Counted from the first letter of the stretch, positions 18,204-29,157 are shown. The stretch: 64,000 nt of DNA from an uncultured Roseovarius sp. (GCF_947489715.1 NZ_CANLER010000007.1:124001-188000), one strand, 5' to 3'. Translations and numbers: made by a program. Notes: generated by a model not told the origin, from the letters alone.

Positions 18204-18737
18204 ATGTCTCGTATCGGAAAACAACCTGTTGCACTGCCCAGTGGTGTAACCGCCTCCCTGTCGGGCCAGACCCTTGAGGTCAAAGGCCCGAAAGACACGC
18301 AGAGCTTTACCGCGACTGACGATGTCACGCTGACCGTCGACGACGGTAAGGTTACCGTGACCCCGCGCGGCAAGTCCAAGCGGGCGCGTCAGCAGTGGGG
18401 CATGACCCGCACCGTGATCGCCAACATGGTTCAGGGCTGCAACGAAACGTTCAAGAAAGAACTTGAGATCCGCGGTGTGGGTTATCGGGCATCGGTTCAG
18501 GGCAATATTGTCAAACTGAACCTGGGCCTTAGCCATGACGTTGATTTCGAGGTTCCTGCTGGAGTGACTGTGACCGCGCCGAAACAGACCGAACTGGTCG
18601 TTGAAGGCACGGATAAGCAGCTCGTCGGTCAGGTCGCGGCCAATATCCGCGACTGGCGTCGCCCCGAGCCCTATAAGGGCAAGGGCATTCGCTACAAAGA
18701 CGAGTATATCTTCCAGAAGGAAGGCAAGAAGAAGTAA
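18204..18737 (+). CDS. rplF: 50S ribosomal protein L6
   Basis: 177 residues made of two similar alpha/beta domains. It starts with the conserved [15 protein letters not shown], and the C-terminal domain has the [11 protein letters not shown] segment typical of L6. L6 lies near the factor-binding stalk. It is 13 bp after rpsH and 12 bp before rplR. Confidence 0.98.
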   Translation: MSRIGKQPVALPSGVTASLSGQTLEVKGPKDTQSFTATDDVTLTVDDGKVTVTPRGKSKRARQQWGMTRTVIANMVQGCNETFKKELEIRGVGYRASVQGNIVKLNLGLSHDVDFEVPAGVTVTAPKQTELVVEGTDKQLVGQVAANIRDWRRPEPYKGKGIRYKDEYIFQKEGKKK

Positions 18738-18749
18738 GGACGCGATAAA

Positions 18750-19109
18750 ATGGCAAACAGCAAAAGAACTCTGTTCCTTAAGCGCCGCCTGCGCGTTCGG
18801 AACAAACTTCGCAAGGTCAATGCAGGGCGCGTGCGCCTGAGCGTTCACCGGTCTTCGAAGAACATCAGTGCGCAGCTGATCGACGACGTCAACGGCGTGA
18901 CGCTGGCCTCGGCCTCGACCCTGGAAAAGGATCTGGGCGTGATCGGCAAGAACAATGTCGAAGCAGCCACAAAAGTGGGTGCCCTGATTGCGGAACGCGC
19001 CAAGAAGGCCGGGGTAAGCGAAGCTTATTTCGACCGTGGCGGTTTCCTCTTTCATGGCAAGGTGAAGGCCGTGGCCGACGCTGCCCGTGAAGGTGGTCTG
19101 AAAATCTAA
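18750..19109 (+). CDS. rplR: 50S ribosomal protein L18
   Basis: 119 residues; basic N-terminus ([13 protein letters not shown]), then the conserved [18 protein letters not shown] and the C-terminal [26 protein letters not shown]18 carries 5S rRNA into the large subunit. A hairpin follows before rpsE. Confidence 0.98.
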   Translation: MANSKRTLFLKRRLRVRNKLRKVNAGRVRLSVHRSSKNISAQLIDDVNGVTLASASTLEKDLGVIGKNNVEAATKVGALIAERAKKAGVSEAYFDRGGFLFHGKVKAVADAAREGGLKI

Positions 19110-19116
19110 GACAGCG

Positions 19117-19138
19117 TAGGTGGCCTTTTATCGGGCCA
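19117..19138 (+). promoter_or_regulatory. Intercistronic hairpin between rplR and rpsE
   Basis: GGTGGCC-TTTTATCG-GGCCACC forms a 7-bp perfect stem in the 108-bp gap. There is no T run after it, so it is more likely an RNA-processing or attenuation element than a full terminator. Confidence 0.5.
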
Positions 19139-19217
19139 CCTCGATGATCCGGGGGCCTCATGCCCACTGGGATCGACGATAACAGGCGCGAGGGCGCCGC
19201 ATGGAAAGGACGCCACT

Positions 19218-19787
19218 ATGGCAAGAGATGACAACCGTCGCGGAGGTCGCGATCGCGACGAAACGCCGGAATTCGCCGATCGTTTGGTTGCAATCAACCG
19301 CGTATCGAAAACCGTCAAAGGTGGTAAGCGCTTCGGCTTTGCCGCTCTGGTCGTTGTTGGCGACCAAAAAGGCCGCGTCGGTTTCGGCAAGGGTAAAGCC
19401 AAAGAGGTGCCCGAGGCGATCCGCAAGGCCACCGAGCAGGCCAAGCGTCAGATGATCCGCGTGCCGCTGCGCGAAGGTCGCACGCTGCACCACGATATCG
19501 AGGGCCGTCACGGCGCCGGTAAAGTGGTCATGCGCACAGCCCCCACAGGTACCGGCATCATCGCCGGTGGTCCGATGCGGGCCGTTTTCGAGATGCTGGG
19601 TGTGCAGGATGTTGTTGCGAAGTCGATCGGCTCGCAGAATCCCTATAACATGATCCGCGCCACGCTGAACGGTCTGGGCCGCGAAGCCAGCCCCCGTATG
19701 GTGGCACAGCGTCGTGGCAAGAAGGTTGCCGACATCCTGAAAAAGGATGATGCACCGGCTGCTGCCACCGAAGCCGCAGAAGCGTAA
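19218..19787 (+). CDS. rpsE: 30S ribosomal protein S5
   Basis: 189 residues. A double-stranded RNA-binding fold is evident in [20 protein letters not shown]; the second domain contains [20 protein letters not shown]5 is involved in mRNA unwinding and decoding accuracy. An AAAGGA precedes the ATG. The Ala/Glu-rich tail after about residue 175 is an extension common in this group. Confidence 0.98.
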   Translation: MARDDNRRGGRDRDETPEFADRLVAINRVSKTVKGGKRFGFAALVVVGDQKGRVGFGKGKAKEVPEAIRKATEQAKRQMIRVPLREGRTLHHDIEGRHGAGKVVMRTAPTGTGIIAGGPMRAVFEMLGVQDVVAKSIGSQNPYNMIRATLNGLGREASPRMVAQRRGKKVADILKKDDAPAAATEAAEA

Positions 19788-19799
19788 GGAGACGGACAC

Positions 19800-19988
19800 A
19801 TGGCCAAAACCATCGTAGTCAAGCAGATCGGCAGCCCGATCCGCCGCCCGGAAAAACAGCGCCAGACGCTGATTGGCCTGGGCCTGAACAAGATGCACAA
19901 AACCCGCGAGCTGGAAGATACCCCGGCCGTGCGCGGCATGATCGCCAAGATCCCGCATATGGTTGAGATCGTCGAAGAAAAAGGCTGA
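19800..19988 (+). CDS. rpmD: 50S ribosomal protein L30
   Basis: 62 residues, complete. It has the conserved [23 protein letters not shown]. It is the last gene before the second accessory block; rplO would normally be next. A REP-like palindrome and a terminator follow. Confidence 0.97.
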   Translation: MAKTIVVKQIGSPIRRPEKQRQTLIGLGLNKMHKTRELEDTPAVRGMIAKIPHMVEIVEEKG

Positions 19989-19995
19989 GGTGGTG

Positions 19996-20017
19996 CCGGG
20001 GTGAACCCCGGCCTACA
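19996..20017. repeat. REP-like palindrome after rpmD
   Basis: GCCGGGGTGAACCCCGGC followed by CTAC. It has the same position, directly after the last ribosomal gene before an accessory block, as the palindrome after rplP. Confidence 0.5.
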
Positions 20018-20030
20018 GTGAGAATTAAAA

Positions 20031-20060
20031 CGCCCCGGTCAGAAATGGCCGGGGTTTTTT
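20031..20060 (+). terminator. Rho-independent terminator after rpmD
   Basis: CCCCGGTC-AGAAAT-GGCCGGGG stem (20033-20054) followed by six T (20055-20060). It closes the rpmC-rpmD unit. Confidence 0.9.
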
Positions 20061-20199
20061 GCTTCTGAGTTCATCGTGTCAATGGCAGTGTAGTGGTTTG
20101 GATCCGGCATGGCAGCATTCCCCCGGACAGTTTCCGGGGTGACCTTTGTCGCTCTGGACGAGCTGACCCTTTCCTTGTGTTCGATATGGAACTCTTAGC

Positions 20200-20366
20200 C
20201 CGCGCGGAAATAAGCCCGCAGGGCGCCGCGTGACCGCCAGACCGCCCGCAAGGGCTAGCGATTTGGAGGGATCAGCACAATGTAGTGAGGTTGTTCGGAT
20301 GTGGCTGGAATAAAGTGCATCCCAGCTGCGTTGGGTCGCCATCCCGCGGTCTGGCGATCACGCGGC
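20200..20366. repeat. Dispersed palindromic repeat, copy B
   Basis: The CGCGCGGAA box lies near 20201. The left arm GCCGCGTGACCGCCAGACCGC (20225-20245) matches the right arm at 20346-20366 with one mismatch in 21. Both arms differ from copy A at the same inner positions (TGACC versus GATCA), as if pairing were conserved. Inside are GCGATTTGGAGGGATCAGCACAA, split here by spacing, and GGTCGCCATCCC before the right arm. Located between rpmD and the VWA gene, ending on the stop-codon side of that gene. Confidence 0.8.
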
Positions 20367-21097
20367 TAGGTTGGGCGCAAGCCTGTTTGTCTTTGCCCGA
20401 TCAACGTGCATCCCAGGGTTTCGCGCAGTGCTTCGGCCAACTCGTCCACGGTGTCGGTCGACACATAGCTGCCGCCGGTGCCGTCGCTGAGGCATTTGGC
20501 AACAGAGGCGCCGTCGGAATAGATACCCGCCTCGGGGCTGTCCCAGGCAAACGGGTCGGCGACGACGCGGAAACCGATGACGTGGATCGTGAGGTCGCGG
20601 GCGGAGATGGCCAGTTCCTTGCCCAGGGCGCAGGGGCGGCCACCGCAGGTCTCGTTGCCGTCGGTGACCAGCACCACGATACCGGGCCGGTGGCGGTATT
20701 CCAGCACTTCGGCTGCGGCGCGCACCGAGGCGGTCAGCGGTGTCAGCCCGTTGGGATCGACCGTCTCAATCGCTTCGATCACCGGGCGGGCGGCATCCGG
20801 GACCGGCGCGAAATGCAGGTTGATGCCGTCGCAGGAGCCTTCGGGCCCCGGGCCATAGACCAACAGGCCCACGCGCCGCACCGGGGCGATCTGCGGCATG
20901 GCCCGGCGCAGGGCCACGCGCGCATCGTCAATACGAGTGGGGGCGGTCGGGTCGAACCCCAGTTCGGCCATCGAGGCGGAGCCGTCAAAGACCAGCATCG
21001 CATCCGCCGCACAGCCCGAGGCGGCGCTGCCCGGGGGCGGCGCGGTGATGGCGGCGGACAGGGCCAGCGCGCCAAGACAGGTCAAGGCCGTTCTCAT
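20366..21097 (-). CDS. Exported VWA-domain protein
   Basis: 243 residues with a Sec-type signal (ALTCLGALALSAAITAPPPGSA). The von Willebrand A domain follows directly with the metal-ion site DGSASM (D-x-S-x-S) near residue 38 and TPLTASVRAA and VLVTDGNETCGG as later metal-site loops. Six cysteines suggest disulfides in the periplasm. VWA proteins mediate protein contacts; the partner is unknown. It is divergent from ectC with 51 bp between their starts. It shares fold type, but not detailed sequence, with the DUF1194 pair at 52357-53843. Confidence 0.8.
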   Translation of the reverse strand: MRTALTCLGALALSAAITAPPPGSAASGCAADAMLVFDGSASMAELGFDPTAPTRIDDARVALRRAMPQIAPVRRVGLLVYGPGPEGSCDGINLHFAPVPDAARPVIEAIETVDPNGLTPLTASVRAAAEVLEYRHRPGIVVLVTDGNETCGGRPCALGKELAISARDLTIHVIGFRVVADPFAWDSPEAGIYSDGASVAKCLSDGTGGSYVSTDTVDELAEALRETLGCTLIGQRQTGLRPT

Positions 21098-21148
21098 ACT
21101 GGCAGCTTGGCATTAGACTTGCCCCCAAATCAATGAAAGGACCGCGCG

Positions 21149-21535
21149 ATGTTTGTCAAAACCCTGTCAGAAACGCTGAACACTTCCGCCCATGTGACTG
21201 GTGAAGCGTTCGAAAGCCGCCGCATCCTGCTGGCCGGGGACGGGCTGGGTTATTCCTTTCATGACACGGTGGTGAAGCAGGGCAGCACGCAGCATCTGGA
21301 ATACAAGAACCATATCGAGGCGAATTACTGCATCGAAGGCGAGGGGGAAGTCGAGGAGGTGGCGACGGGGCGCGTCTGGCCGCTGCGTCCCGGCACGATG
21401 TATGTGCTGGACCGGCATGACGCGCATATCATTCGGGCCACTAAAAGTGATCTGCGGTTCATCTGCATTTTCACACCGGCATTGAGCGGTGAGGAGACGC
21501 ATGATGCGGATGGCAGCTATGCCGCGTCAAGCTAA
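21149..21535 (+). CDS. ectC: L-ectoine synthase, orphan copy
   Basis: 128-residue cupin that closes the ring of N-gamma-acetyl-diaminobutyrate to make ectoine. Family features are present: ESRRILLAGDGLGYSFHDT, the cupin box EANYCIEGEGEVEEVATG and the C-terminal DRHDAH with LRFICIFTPAL. The usual partners ectA and ectB are not next to it. Solitary ectC genes are known in non-producers that use imported precursors or salvage. The window also has ectoine-breakdown genes at 42.0-45.2 kb, which makes a salvage or reverse-hydrolysis role thinkable. The length equals that of normal EctC. Confidence 0.9.
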   Translation: MFVKTLSETLNTSAHVTGEAFESRRILLAGDGLGYSFHDTVVKQGSTQHLEYKNHIEANYCIEGEGEVEEVATGRVWPLRPGTMYVLDRHDAHIIRATKSDLRFICIFTPALSGEETHDADGSYAASS

Positions 21536-21652
21536 GCCGCTGATCCATGCGGGAAACGCAAGGCGGGCCTGTCGAAATGGAGGTGGTTGTCGGCCCCGGG
21601 GCTGCATATGTGGGCGCTAACGGCGTAATGCCCCCCATAGGAAAACAGAAAA

Positions 21653-21802
21653 ATGCCCGATCCATCCAGAAAGATGTCTTTCATCGAGGCACTGACCACA
21701 CCTGCGCAACAGATCCTGCAAGAGATGAGATCCGCCACGGCTGATCCCACGCCGCATTGGACGGAATACCTGCGCGAAACCCGTGATGACGACAAAAGCT
21801 GA
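21653..21802 (+). CDS. Possible 49-residue ORF of unknown function
   Basis: A short frame from ATG 21653 to TGA 21802 encodes a hydrophilic peptide (begins MPDPSRKMSF, ends RDDDKS). The preceding bases (GGAAAACAG) are a weak ribosome-binding site. It overlaps the AraC-type remnant on the other strand. I do not recognise it; it could be a real small gene or chance. Confidence 0.25.
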   Translation: MPDPSRKMSFIEALTTPAQQILQEMRSATADPTPHWTEYLRETRDDDKS

Positions 21803-22124
21803 AGGTGTCGCGGGGTGATCTCCGCGATGCCGTGACAATCCTTGCGTCCTGGCCCGAAAGGACCGGGGCGTATTGATGTTCAGCCTGCATATTGGTCTTG
21901 AGCAGGTCCGGCCTCACCCATAGGTAATAGTCAATGATCAGATGGGCGCGGCCCGCATCAGATCGGTAGACATAGACATTCCACATGGTGATCGTCAGCA
22001 AGGCCACCAGAACCGAAAGCAGCACATTGGCCTTGCGATTGGCGTAACCGTTGAAGAGCAAGAGCAGGACAAGCGCGATGCCGTGCAGGGTCGCGCCCAG
22101 AAAGACGGCTTCTATACTGATCAT
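21681..22124 (-). pseudogene. Remnant of AraC-type regulator, membrane N-terminus only
   Basis: The first 70 or so residues have two hydrophobic segments (LHGIALVLLLLF, VLLSVLVALLTITMWNVYVY) and resemble the start of AraC-family regulators with a seven-helix membrane sensor (a G-A-x-L-H-G start, A-N near helix 2). After about residue 80 the similarity stops and the frame turns into low-quality sequence with no HTH domain. It therefore looks like the 5' fragment of a lost regulator. The alternative is an unrelated two-helix membrane protein. Confidence 0.45.
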
Positions 22125-22309
22125 TCTGGTTCCGAACGCTCCGGTAGCTGAGGGTATGATCCTCGGGCGTATGTACCACCACTTTTGCCGAATTCGTTAA
22201 CTTCTATCCAGATTATCGCTTTCTGGCGGCCCCTGCGCTTTGCCTGAGACCGCCGGCCGCTCGCGCCGGCAGGCAAGATGTCAAACCAGAAAACAGGGAG
22301 ACTTACCTG

Positions 22310-22669
22310 ATGAAACGATTTTCCAACCGAACGATCCTGAGTGCCGCCGTGATAGTCCTGACGCCTCAGTTTGCACTGGCCGATGACACGGCGACAGGCG
22401 ATGAAATTCGCACCTACCTGAGTGGGAACACATTGCAGGGCAGCACCGGTACGGACCCTTTTGCGGAATATTATGATCCGGACGGCACGATCCGGGGTAA
22501 TGGATACACCGCGAAATGGAAGGTCGAGGGCGACTCAGGCTGCATGGATTATGGCAAGGGGTTTGATTGCTGGAGCGCGATCCTGAGCGGGGAGGGCAGC
22601 ATCTGGATCAAGGAGGGCGCGGCGGATGCCGCCGGCATGATGCGGACCGGTAATCCCAACAATTTCTGA
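22310..22669 (+). CDS. Small secreted protein of unknown function
   Basis: 119 residues with a Sec signal (ILSAAVIVLTPQFALA, cleavage before DDTAT). The mature part is short, acidic and beta-rich with the pattern SGNTLQG, YYDPDGTIRG, AKWKVEGDSGC and DCWSAIL. This layout recalls small periplasmic DUF995-like domains with two cysteines, but the assignment is weak. CAGGGAGA lies before the ATG. It precedes rplO by 230 bp and does not belong to the ribosomal unit functionally. Confidence 0.65.
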   Translation: MKRFSNRTILSAAVIVLTPQFALADDTATGDEIRTYLSGNTLQGSTGTDPFAEYYDPDGTIRGNGYTAKWKVEGDSGCMDYGKGFDCWSAILSGEGSIWIKEGAADAAGMMRTGNPNNF

Positions 22670-22899
22670 AACGGGCAGATTTCAGACGATGCGTGTGGCC
22701 GACGTTTATGCTATGCTATCGCGGTCATATCGCGTTTTGACCGGGGGTGCATGGGCGGCAATCTCAGCACTTGATCGTCACTGCCAACAGGTCTATACGC
22801 GCCCGGTGGCCCCTTTGGGGCTGCCGACTCAACAATCAAGAAATGCCGTGGTTGGCCCGTTTACGCTTCGGGGGTCACATCCGGCTTAGGAGAAGCGAA

Positions 22900-23373
22900 A
22901 TGAAACTGCATGAACTGCGCGACAATCCAGGCGCAACCAAGAAACGCAAGCGCGTTGGCCGTGGTCCGGGCTCGGGCATGGGTAAAACCGCCGGTCGTGG
23001 AATCAAAGGTCAGAAATCCCGTTCGGGTGTGGCCATTGCCGGGTACGAAGGCGGGCAAATGCCGCTTTACCAACGGCTGCCGAAACGTGGCTTCAACAAG
23101 CCAAATCGCAAGCAATTTGCTGTTGTGAACTTGGGCCTGATCCAGAAATTCGTCGACGCCAAAAAGCTGGATGCCAAGAAAGCCATCACCGAGGATGTTC
23201 TGGTTGAGACCGGCGTTGTGCGCCGCAAACTGGACGGTGTGCGCATTCTGGCCAAGGGTGAAATCAGCGCCAAGGTGCAGCTGGAAGTGACTGGCGCTTC
23301 GAAATCGGCCGTGGAAGCGGTGGAAAAAGCAGGTGGTTCACTGACCATCACATCCGCGCAGGCGGCTGAATAA
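22900..23373 (+). CDS. rplO: 50S ribosomal protein L15
   Basis: 157 residues from ATG 22900, preceded by AGGAGAAGCG; frames extending further upstream are not typical of L15. Features are [25 protein letters not shown], split here, and [17 protein letters not shown]15 is a late large-subunit assembly protein. It resumes the spc order after the 2.9-kb insertion and is followed by secY after 110 bp. Confidence 0.98.
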   Translation: MKLHELRDNPGATKKRKRVGRGPGSGMGKTAGRGIKGQKSRSGVAIAGYEGGQMPLYQRLPKRGFNKPNRKQFAVVNLGLIQKFVDAKKLDAKKAITEDVLVETGVVRRKLDGVRILAKGEISAKVQLEVTGASKSAVEAVEKAGGSLTITSAQAAE

Positions 23374-23483
23374 GAGGTTGTGAGAGGCGCGTGAGCGTCT
23401 TACATACACTCTAGTTTTCCTTTTGACGCCGCCCGAGCTGGAAAACAGCTTGTGGCGGCGTTGACATTAGAAAGAGACCGCGA

Positions 23484-24844
<1,361 letters not shown>

Positions 24845-24848
<4 letters not shown>

Positions 24849-25492
24849 ATATCATTCTTCTTGGACCGCCGGGTGCCGGCAAAGGCACACAAGCACACCT
24901 GCTGGTCGCAGGGCGCAATATGATCCAGCTTTCAACCGGCGACATGCTGCGCGAAGCCAAGGATAGCGGGACCGAGATGGGCAAGATCGTTGCCGGCGTC
25001 ATGGCGCGTGGCGATCTGGTTACGGATGAGATTGTCATCGGACTGATCCGCGAAAAGCTGCAGGGCGACAAGAAGGGCGGGTTCATCTTTGACGGTTTCC
25101 CGCGCACGCTGGCACAGGCCGACGCGCTGGCGAAGCTGCTGGAGGATACTGGCGAGACGCTGGACAAGGTTGTCGCGATGGAAGTGAATGATGATGCGCT
25201 GGTGGCGCGCATCACCGCACGCTCGACCTGCTCGGGCTGTGGCGAGGTCTATAATGACATCACCAAGCCGATCCCCGCAGATGGCAAATGTACCAAATGC
25301 GGTCAGGCCAAGGAATTCACCCGTCGGGCGGATGACAATGAGGAAAGCCTCAAGAACCGGCTGATGGAATACTACAAGAAAACCTCAATGCTGATCGGTT
25401 ACTATCACGCCAAGGGCAAACTTAGCTGGGTGAACGGTCTGGGTGAAATCGACGAGGTTCAAGCCGAAATCGCGGCTGCGTTGGACAATTGA
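24845..25492 (+). CDS. adk: Adenylate kinase, zinc-type long form
   Basis: 215 residues; interconverts ATP + AMP and 2 ADP. The P-loop is [10 protein letters not shown] near the N-terminus, the AMP site includes FDGFPRT, and the LID domain has four cysteines (CSGC and CTKC) expected to hold a zinc ion. It overlaps secY by four bases, so expression is coupled to secretion and ribosome genes, as commonly found. A GGGGGC-TTGA-CGCCCCC hairpin follows the stop. Confidence 0.97.
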
Positions 25493-25686
25493 TTGCCGGG
25501 GGCTTGACGCCCCCTGAAAATCCCCATAACCAGCACCATCTCGCATGAGAATTGATTCTGTTTCGGGTCGCACCCGAGGGGGAATCGACCATAGAAATTC
25601 AGCTGCGGCCCGGGCGAAAACGTCTCGGGCCTACGTTGTGAAAAAAGGTTCTGGAGCTACGGAACCGCAACGAAAGGAAAAGACAC

Positions 25687-26055
25687 GTGGCACGTATTGC
25701 CGGCGTAAACATCCCGACCTCGAAACGGGTCCCGATCGCCCTGACATATATCACCGGAATTGGCCATTCGACCGCCAAGGCCATCTGTGAAGCCGTGAAC
25801 ATTGACGCCAGCCGTCGCGTGAACGAGCTGAGCGATGCCGAGGTTCTGGCCGTTCGCGAACACATCGATGCCAACCTGAACGTCGAAGGCGATTTGCGCC
25901 GCGAAACTCAGATGAACATCAAACGCCTGATGGACCTGGGCTGCTACCGTGGCCTGCGCCACCGTCGCAACCTGCCGGTTCGCGGTCAGCGCACCCATAC
26001 CAACGCACGCACCCGCAAAGGCCCCGCAAAGGCCATTGCCGGTAAGAAGAAATAA
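25687..26055 (+). CDS. rpsM: 30S ribosomal protein S13
   Basis: 122 residues. It starts [26 protein letters not shown] (quoted in part) and has the conserved C-terminal [25 protein letters not shown]13 bridges head and large subunit. AAAGGAAAAG precedes the GTG start at 25687, and the gap to adk is 194 bp, so it may have a separate promoter. Confidence 0.98.
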   Translation: MARIAGVNIPTSKRVPIALTYITGIGHSTAKAICEAVNIDASRRVNELSDAEVLAVREHIDANLNVEGDLRRETQMNIKRLMDLGCYRGLRHRRNLPVRGQRTHTNARTRKGPAKAIAGKKK

Positions 26056-26069
26056 GGGAGGGCTGATCA

Positions 26070-26459
26070 ATGGCACGCGATACCAAACGCACCAAAAAGA
26101 AGGTCTCCAAGAACATCGCCACCGGCGTTGCTCACGTGAATTCTTCGTTCAACAACACCAAGATCCTGATCTCGGACGTGCAGGGCAACGCCATTGCATG
26201 GTCGTCGGCAGGCACCATGGGCTTCAAAGGCTCGCGCAAATCCACTCCTTACGCCGCGCAGATGGCCGCCGAAGATGCGGGCCGCAAGGCACAGGAACAT
26301 GGCATGCGCACGCTGGAAGTCGAAGTACAGGGCCCCGGTTCGGGCCGTGAAAGCGCACTGCGCGCTCTGGCTGCTGTCGGTTTCAACATCACCTCGATCC
26401 GTGATGTGACCCCGATCGCGCATAATGGTTGCCGCCCGCCGAAACGTCGCCGGGTCTGA
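26070..26459 (+). CDS. rpsK: 30S ribosomal protein S11
   Basis: 129 residues, platform protein next to the mRNA exit. The features [18 protein letters not shown] and the C-terminal [18 protein letters not shown] are intact. GGGAGGG lies upstream of the start. Confidence 0.98.
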   Translation: MARDTKRTKKKVSKNIATGVAHVNSSFNNTKILISDVQGNAIAWSSAGTMGFKGSRKSTPYAAQMAAEDAGRKAQEHGMRTLEVEVQGPGSGRESALRALAAVGFNITSIRDVTPIAHNGCRPPKRRRV

Positions 26460-26473
26460 TCGTTTAACTATCT

Positions 26474-26502
26474 ATGGGGCCGCGTGTTTTTGCACGGCCC
26501 CA
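26474..26502 (+). promoter_or_regulatory. Hairpin between rpsK and rpoA
   Basis: ATGGGGCCGCGTG and GCACGGCCCCAT form a long, nearly perfect stem. No T run follows, so it may attenuate or mark RNA processing rather than fully terminate. Confidence 0.55.
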
Positions 26503-26569
26503 TTCCGTCATTTTAACCTCGGGCGTTCCGCCTTTTGGACATGAGGGCAGAACTGGAATGGAGGGACAC

Positions 26570-27586
26570 ATGATCCACAAAAATTGGGCAGAGCTTATCA
26601 AGCCAACACAGCTTGAAGTGAAGCCGGGCAATGACCCGATCCGTCAGGCAACGGTCGTGGCCGAACCGCTGGAACGCGGCTTTGGTCTGACCATGGGTAA
26701 CGCGCTGCGCCGTGTGCTGCTGTCGTCGCTGCAAGGCGCGGCCATCACCAGCGTTCAGATCGACAACGTGCTGCACGAGTTCTCCTCGGTGGCCGGTGTG
26801 CGCGAAGACGTGACCGACATCGTTCTGAACCTCAAGGGCGTCAGCCTGCGCATGGAAGTCGAAGGGCCCAAGCGCCTGTCGATCAATGCCAAGGGTCCGG
26901 GCGTAGTAACTGCCGGTGACATCTCTGACAGCGCGGGCATCGAGATCCTGAACAAGGATCACGTGATCTGTCACCTTGATGAAGGTGCGGACCTGTTCAT
27001 GGAACTGACCGTGAACCAGGGCAAGGGCTATGTTGCCGCCGACAAGAACAAGCCCGAGGATGCGCCGATTGGCCTCATTCCGGTCGATGCGATCTATTCG
27101 CCGATCAAGAAGGTCAGCTATGACGTGCAGCCGACCCGCGAAGGTCAGGTGCTGGATTATGACAAGCTGACCATGAAGGTCGAAACCGACGGGTCGATCA
27201 CGCCGGACGATGCCGTGGCCTATGCCGCGCGGATCATCCAGGATCAGCTGTCGATCTTCGTCAACTTCGAAGAGCCCGAGAGCGCCAGCCGTCAGGACGA
27301 AGACGACGGTCTAGAATTCAACCCTCTGCTACTCAAGAAAGTGGACGAGCTGGAACTGTCGGTACGGTCGGCAAACTGTCTGAAGAACGACAATATCGTG
27401 TATATTGGCGATCTGATCCAGAAGACCGAAGCCGAGATGCTGCGCACCCCGAACTTTGGTCGCAAGTCGCTGAACGAGATCAAGGAAGTCCTGAGCGGCA
27501 TGGCGCTGCATCTGGGCATGGATGTCGAAGACTGGCCGCCGGACAATATCGAAGATCTGGCCAAGAAATTCGAAGACGCGTTTTAA
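26570..27586 (+). CDS. rpoA: RNA polymerase alpha subunit
   Basis: 338 residues from ATG 26570, which has GGAGGG 5 nt upstream; an in-frame ATG at 26558 is less well placed. The N-terminal assembly domain has [20 protein letters not shown], and the C-terminal UP-element/activator domain has [16 protein letters not shown] and [16 protein letters not shown]. The acidic C-terminus ([13 protein letters not shown]) is typical of alphaproteobacteria. Confidence 0.99.
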   Translation: MIHKNWAELIKPTQLEVKPGNDPIRQATVVAEPLERGFGLTMGNALRRVLLSSLQGAAITSVQIDNVLHEFSSVAGVREDVTDIVLNLKGVSLRMEVEGPKRLSINAKGPGVVTAGDISDSAGIEILNKDHVICHLDEGADLFMELTVNQGKGYVAADKNKPEDAPIGLIPVDAIYSPIKKVSYDVQPTREGQVLDYDKLTMKVETDGSITPDDAVAYAARIIQDQLSIFVNFEEPESASRQDEDDGLEFNPLLLKKVDELELSVRSANCLKNDNIVYIGDLIQKTEAEMLRTPNFGRKSLNEIKEVLSGMALHLGMDVEDWPPDNIEDLAKKFEDAF

Positions 27587-27700
27587 GCGCGTCTTCACCA
27601 CTGCCCGGAATGCCGGGGAAAACAAGGGCAATCCCGCCTCAAGGAGAGTGGCTGACACGCATCAGACCACCGGACAAAGCAAAACAGAAGGAACTACAAA

Positions 27701-28120
27701 ATGCGTCACGCACGAGGCTACCGCCGCCTGAACCGTACCCATGAGCACCGCAAGGCGCTTTGGGCCAACATGGCCGGCTCGTTGATTGAACACGAACAGA
27801 TCAAAACCACGCTGCCCAAGGCGAAAGAACTGCGCCGCATCGTGGAAAAGCTGATCACGCTGGGCAAACGCGGTGATCTGCACGCCCGCCGCCAGGCCGC
27901 CAGCCAGCTCAAGCAGGACCAGTATGTCGCCAAACTGTTCGACATTCTGGGCCCGCGCTACAAAGAGCGTAACGGTGGCTATGTCCGCGTTCTCAAGGCC
28001 GGTTTCCGCTATGGCGACATGGCCCCGATGGCGATCATCGAATTCGTTGACCGCGATCTGGATGCCAAAGGCGCTGCCGACAAGGCGCGCGTTGCTGCCG
28101 AAGAGGCCGCAGAAGAATAA
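27701..28120 (+). CDS. rplQ: 50S ribosomal protein L17
   Basis: 139 residues, longer than the 127 of E. coli because of an Ala/Glu-rich C-terminal tail. The start [20 protein letters not shown] and the [19 protein letters not shown] segment are diagnostic. It closes the alpha operon and is followed by a terminator at 28144. Confidence 0.98.
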   Translation: MRHARGYRRLNRTHEHRKALWANMAGSLIEHEQIKTTLPKAKELRRIVEKLITLGKRGDLHARRQAASQLKQDQYVAKLFDILGPRYKERNGGYVRVLKAGFRYGDMAPMAIIEFVDRDLDAKGAADKARVAAEEAAEE

Positions 28121-28143
28121 GCGCATCTGATTGCGCAAATCGA

Positions 28144-28175
28144 AACGCTGCCAGAGCAATCCGGCAGCGTTTTTT
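28144..28175 (+). terminator. Rho-independent terminator of the alpha operon
   Basis: AACGCTGCC (28144-28152) pairs with GGCAGCGTT (28163-28171) around a 10-nt loop, followed by a T run to 28175. Gene direction changes just after it. Confidence 0.92.
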
Positions 28176-28194
28176 GTTGTTGGGGTGAGTTTGA

Positions 28195-29091
28195 TCAAAC
28201 GTTGAACGCGTCTGCATAACGCCGGCGCAGTCGCGGCGAACGGCGCGCGAAGACGGATGTCGTGATCGCCGCACCGGACAGTTCCCAGACGTTGTAAGCA
28301 GGCCCTGTGCAATGCGCGCCCAGACGGGTCATGCCCAGATCGCGGCATATCTGTTCGCCCCCGGCCGAACAGGAGATCGTCCCGATGCCATGCAGCAGGA
28401 TGTCGCGCTCCGCCAGTGCTTCGAGGTATCGCACGAAGGATGTCATCAGAAGCGGTGTCGCAGCCTCGTGCCCGTGACACACGACCAGGGCCGGGCAATA
28501 GCCGAAATAGGTGCCTGGCAAGATCGGGCGGCGAATGCCATCGACCGTCATCGCGGCCTCGAGTAGATCGCCGCTGCGAAACAGCGCCTCATCTTCGGGC
28601 ATCAACAAGGGCAGCGCCCATTTGGCGACGAATTGCTTGTCACGAAGGATGGCCGCCCAGCTATCGCGATAGGTTTCATAGATAGGCAGAAATACCTCGG
28701 CATCGGCAGCAAGTTCGTCGGGCAGCCTGCCCAATTCCTTTTCGACCATGATGATCAGGGCGTGGATGGCCTTGCGCCAGGAGCCGTCAAAGAGTTCGGC
28801 GACAAGAGCATCGTCCAGCGCCCGGTAGGCGCTTTGGTGTGGCCGCTGTTGACGGTTCTGCCAATCTTCGCGGCAGGCGATAATGTCGTCGCGACTCCAT
28901 CCCAACCGGTCGGCAAGGCGGTGTTCAAGATCGCCGCGGATGAAGGAAACCGAGCGTTCGTATTTGCCAATCGCGTCGGTACTGACATCCAGCATCTCGG
29001 CCAGCATTTCCTGGGTCATGCGGCCATGCCTGCCGTTGCTGATGCGCCAATCGCGCAGCTTTTGGGCAAAAAGGGAGGGGTGATCGGCCAT
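28195..29091 (-). CDS. XRE-type transcriptional regulator with GNAT-like C-terminus
   Basis: 298 residues. The N-terminal helix-turn-helix covers about residues 8-65 (RMTQEMLAEMLDVSTDAIGKYERSVSF). The C-terminal part from about residue 190 (GTYFGYCPALVVCHG, LLMTSFVRYLEALAERDILLHG, EQICRDLGMTRLG) has the rhythm of a degenerate acetyltransferase-like sensor fold. The effector is unknown. A perfect 11-bp tandem repeat (GACTTACGGGT twice, 29158-29179) lies 67-88 bp upstream and may be its operator. It converges on rplQ. Confidence 0.75.
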   Translation of the reverse strand: MADHPSLFAQKLRDWRISNGRHGRMTQEMLAEMLDVSTDAIGKYERSVSFIRGDLEHRLADRLGWSRDDIIACREDWQNRQQRPHQSAYRALDDALVAELFDGSWRKAIHALIIMVEKELGRLPDELAADAEVFLPIYETYRDSWAAILRDKQFVAKWALPLLMPEDEALFRSGDLLEAAMTVDGIRRPILPGTYFGYCPALVVCHGHEAATPLLMTSFVRYLEALAERDILLHGIGTISCSAGGEQICRDLGMTRLGAHCTGPAYNVWELSGAAITTSVFARRSPRLRRRYADAFNV

Positions 29092-29157
29092 GGGTTCCTG
29101 AAAAATGCGGTTCGGCAGCGATCCCAGACTGCCCTATCGTCGGCGGAAATGCCAAGG

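Noticed and set aside
17450..18379. Long antisense frames across rpsN, rpsH and rplF, and similar ones at 18111-19055 and 23400-24767
   Set aside because: They mirror ribosomal and secY genes; long open antisense frames are expected at this GC content.
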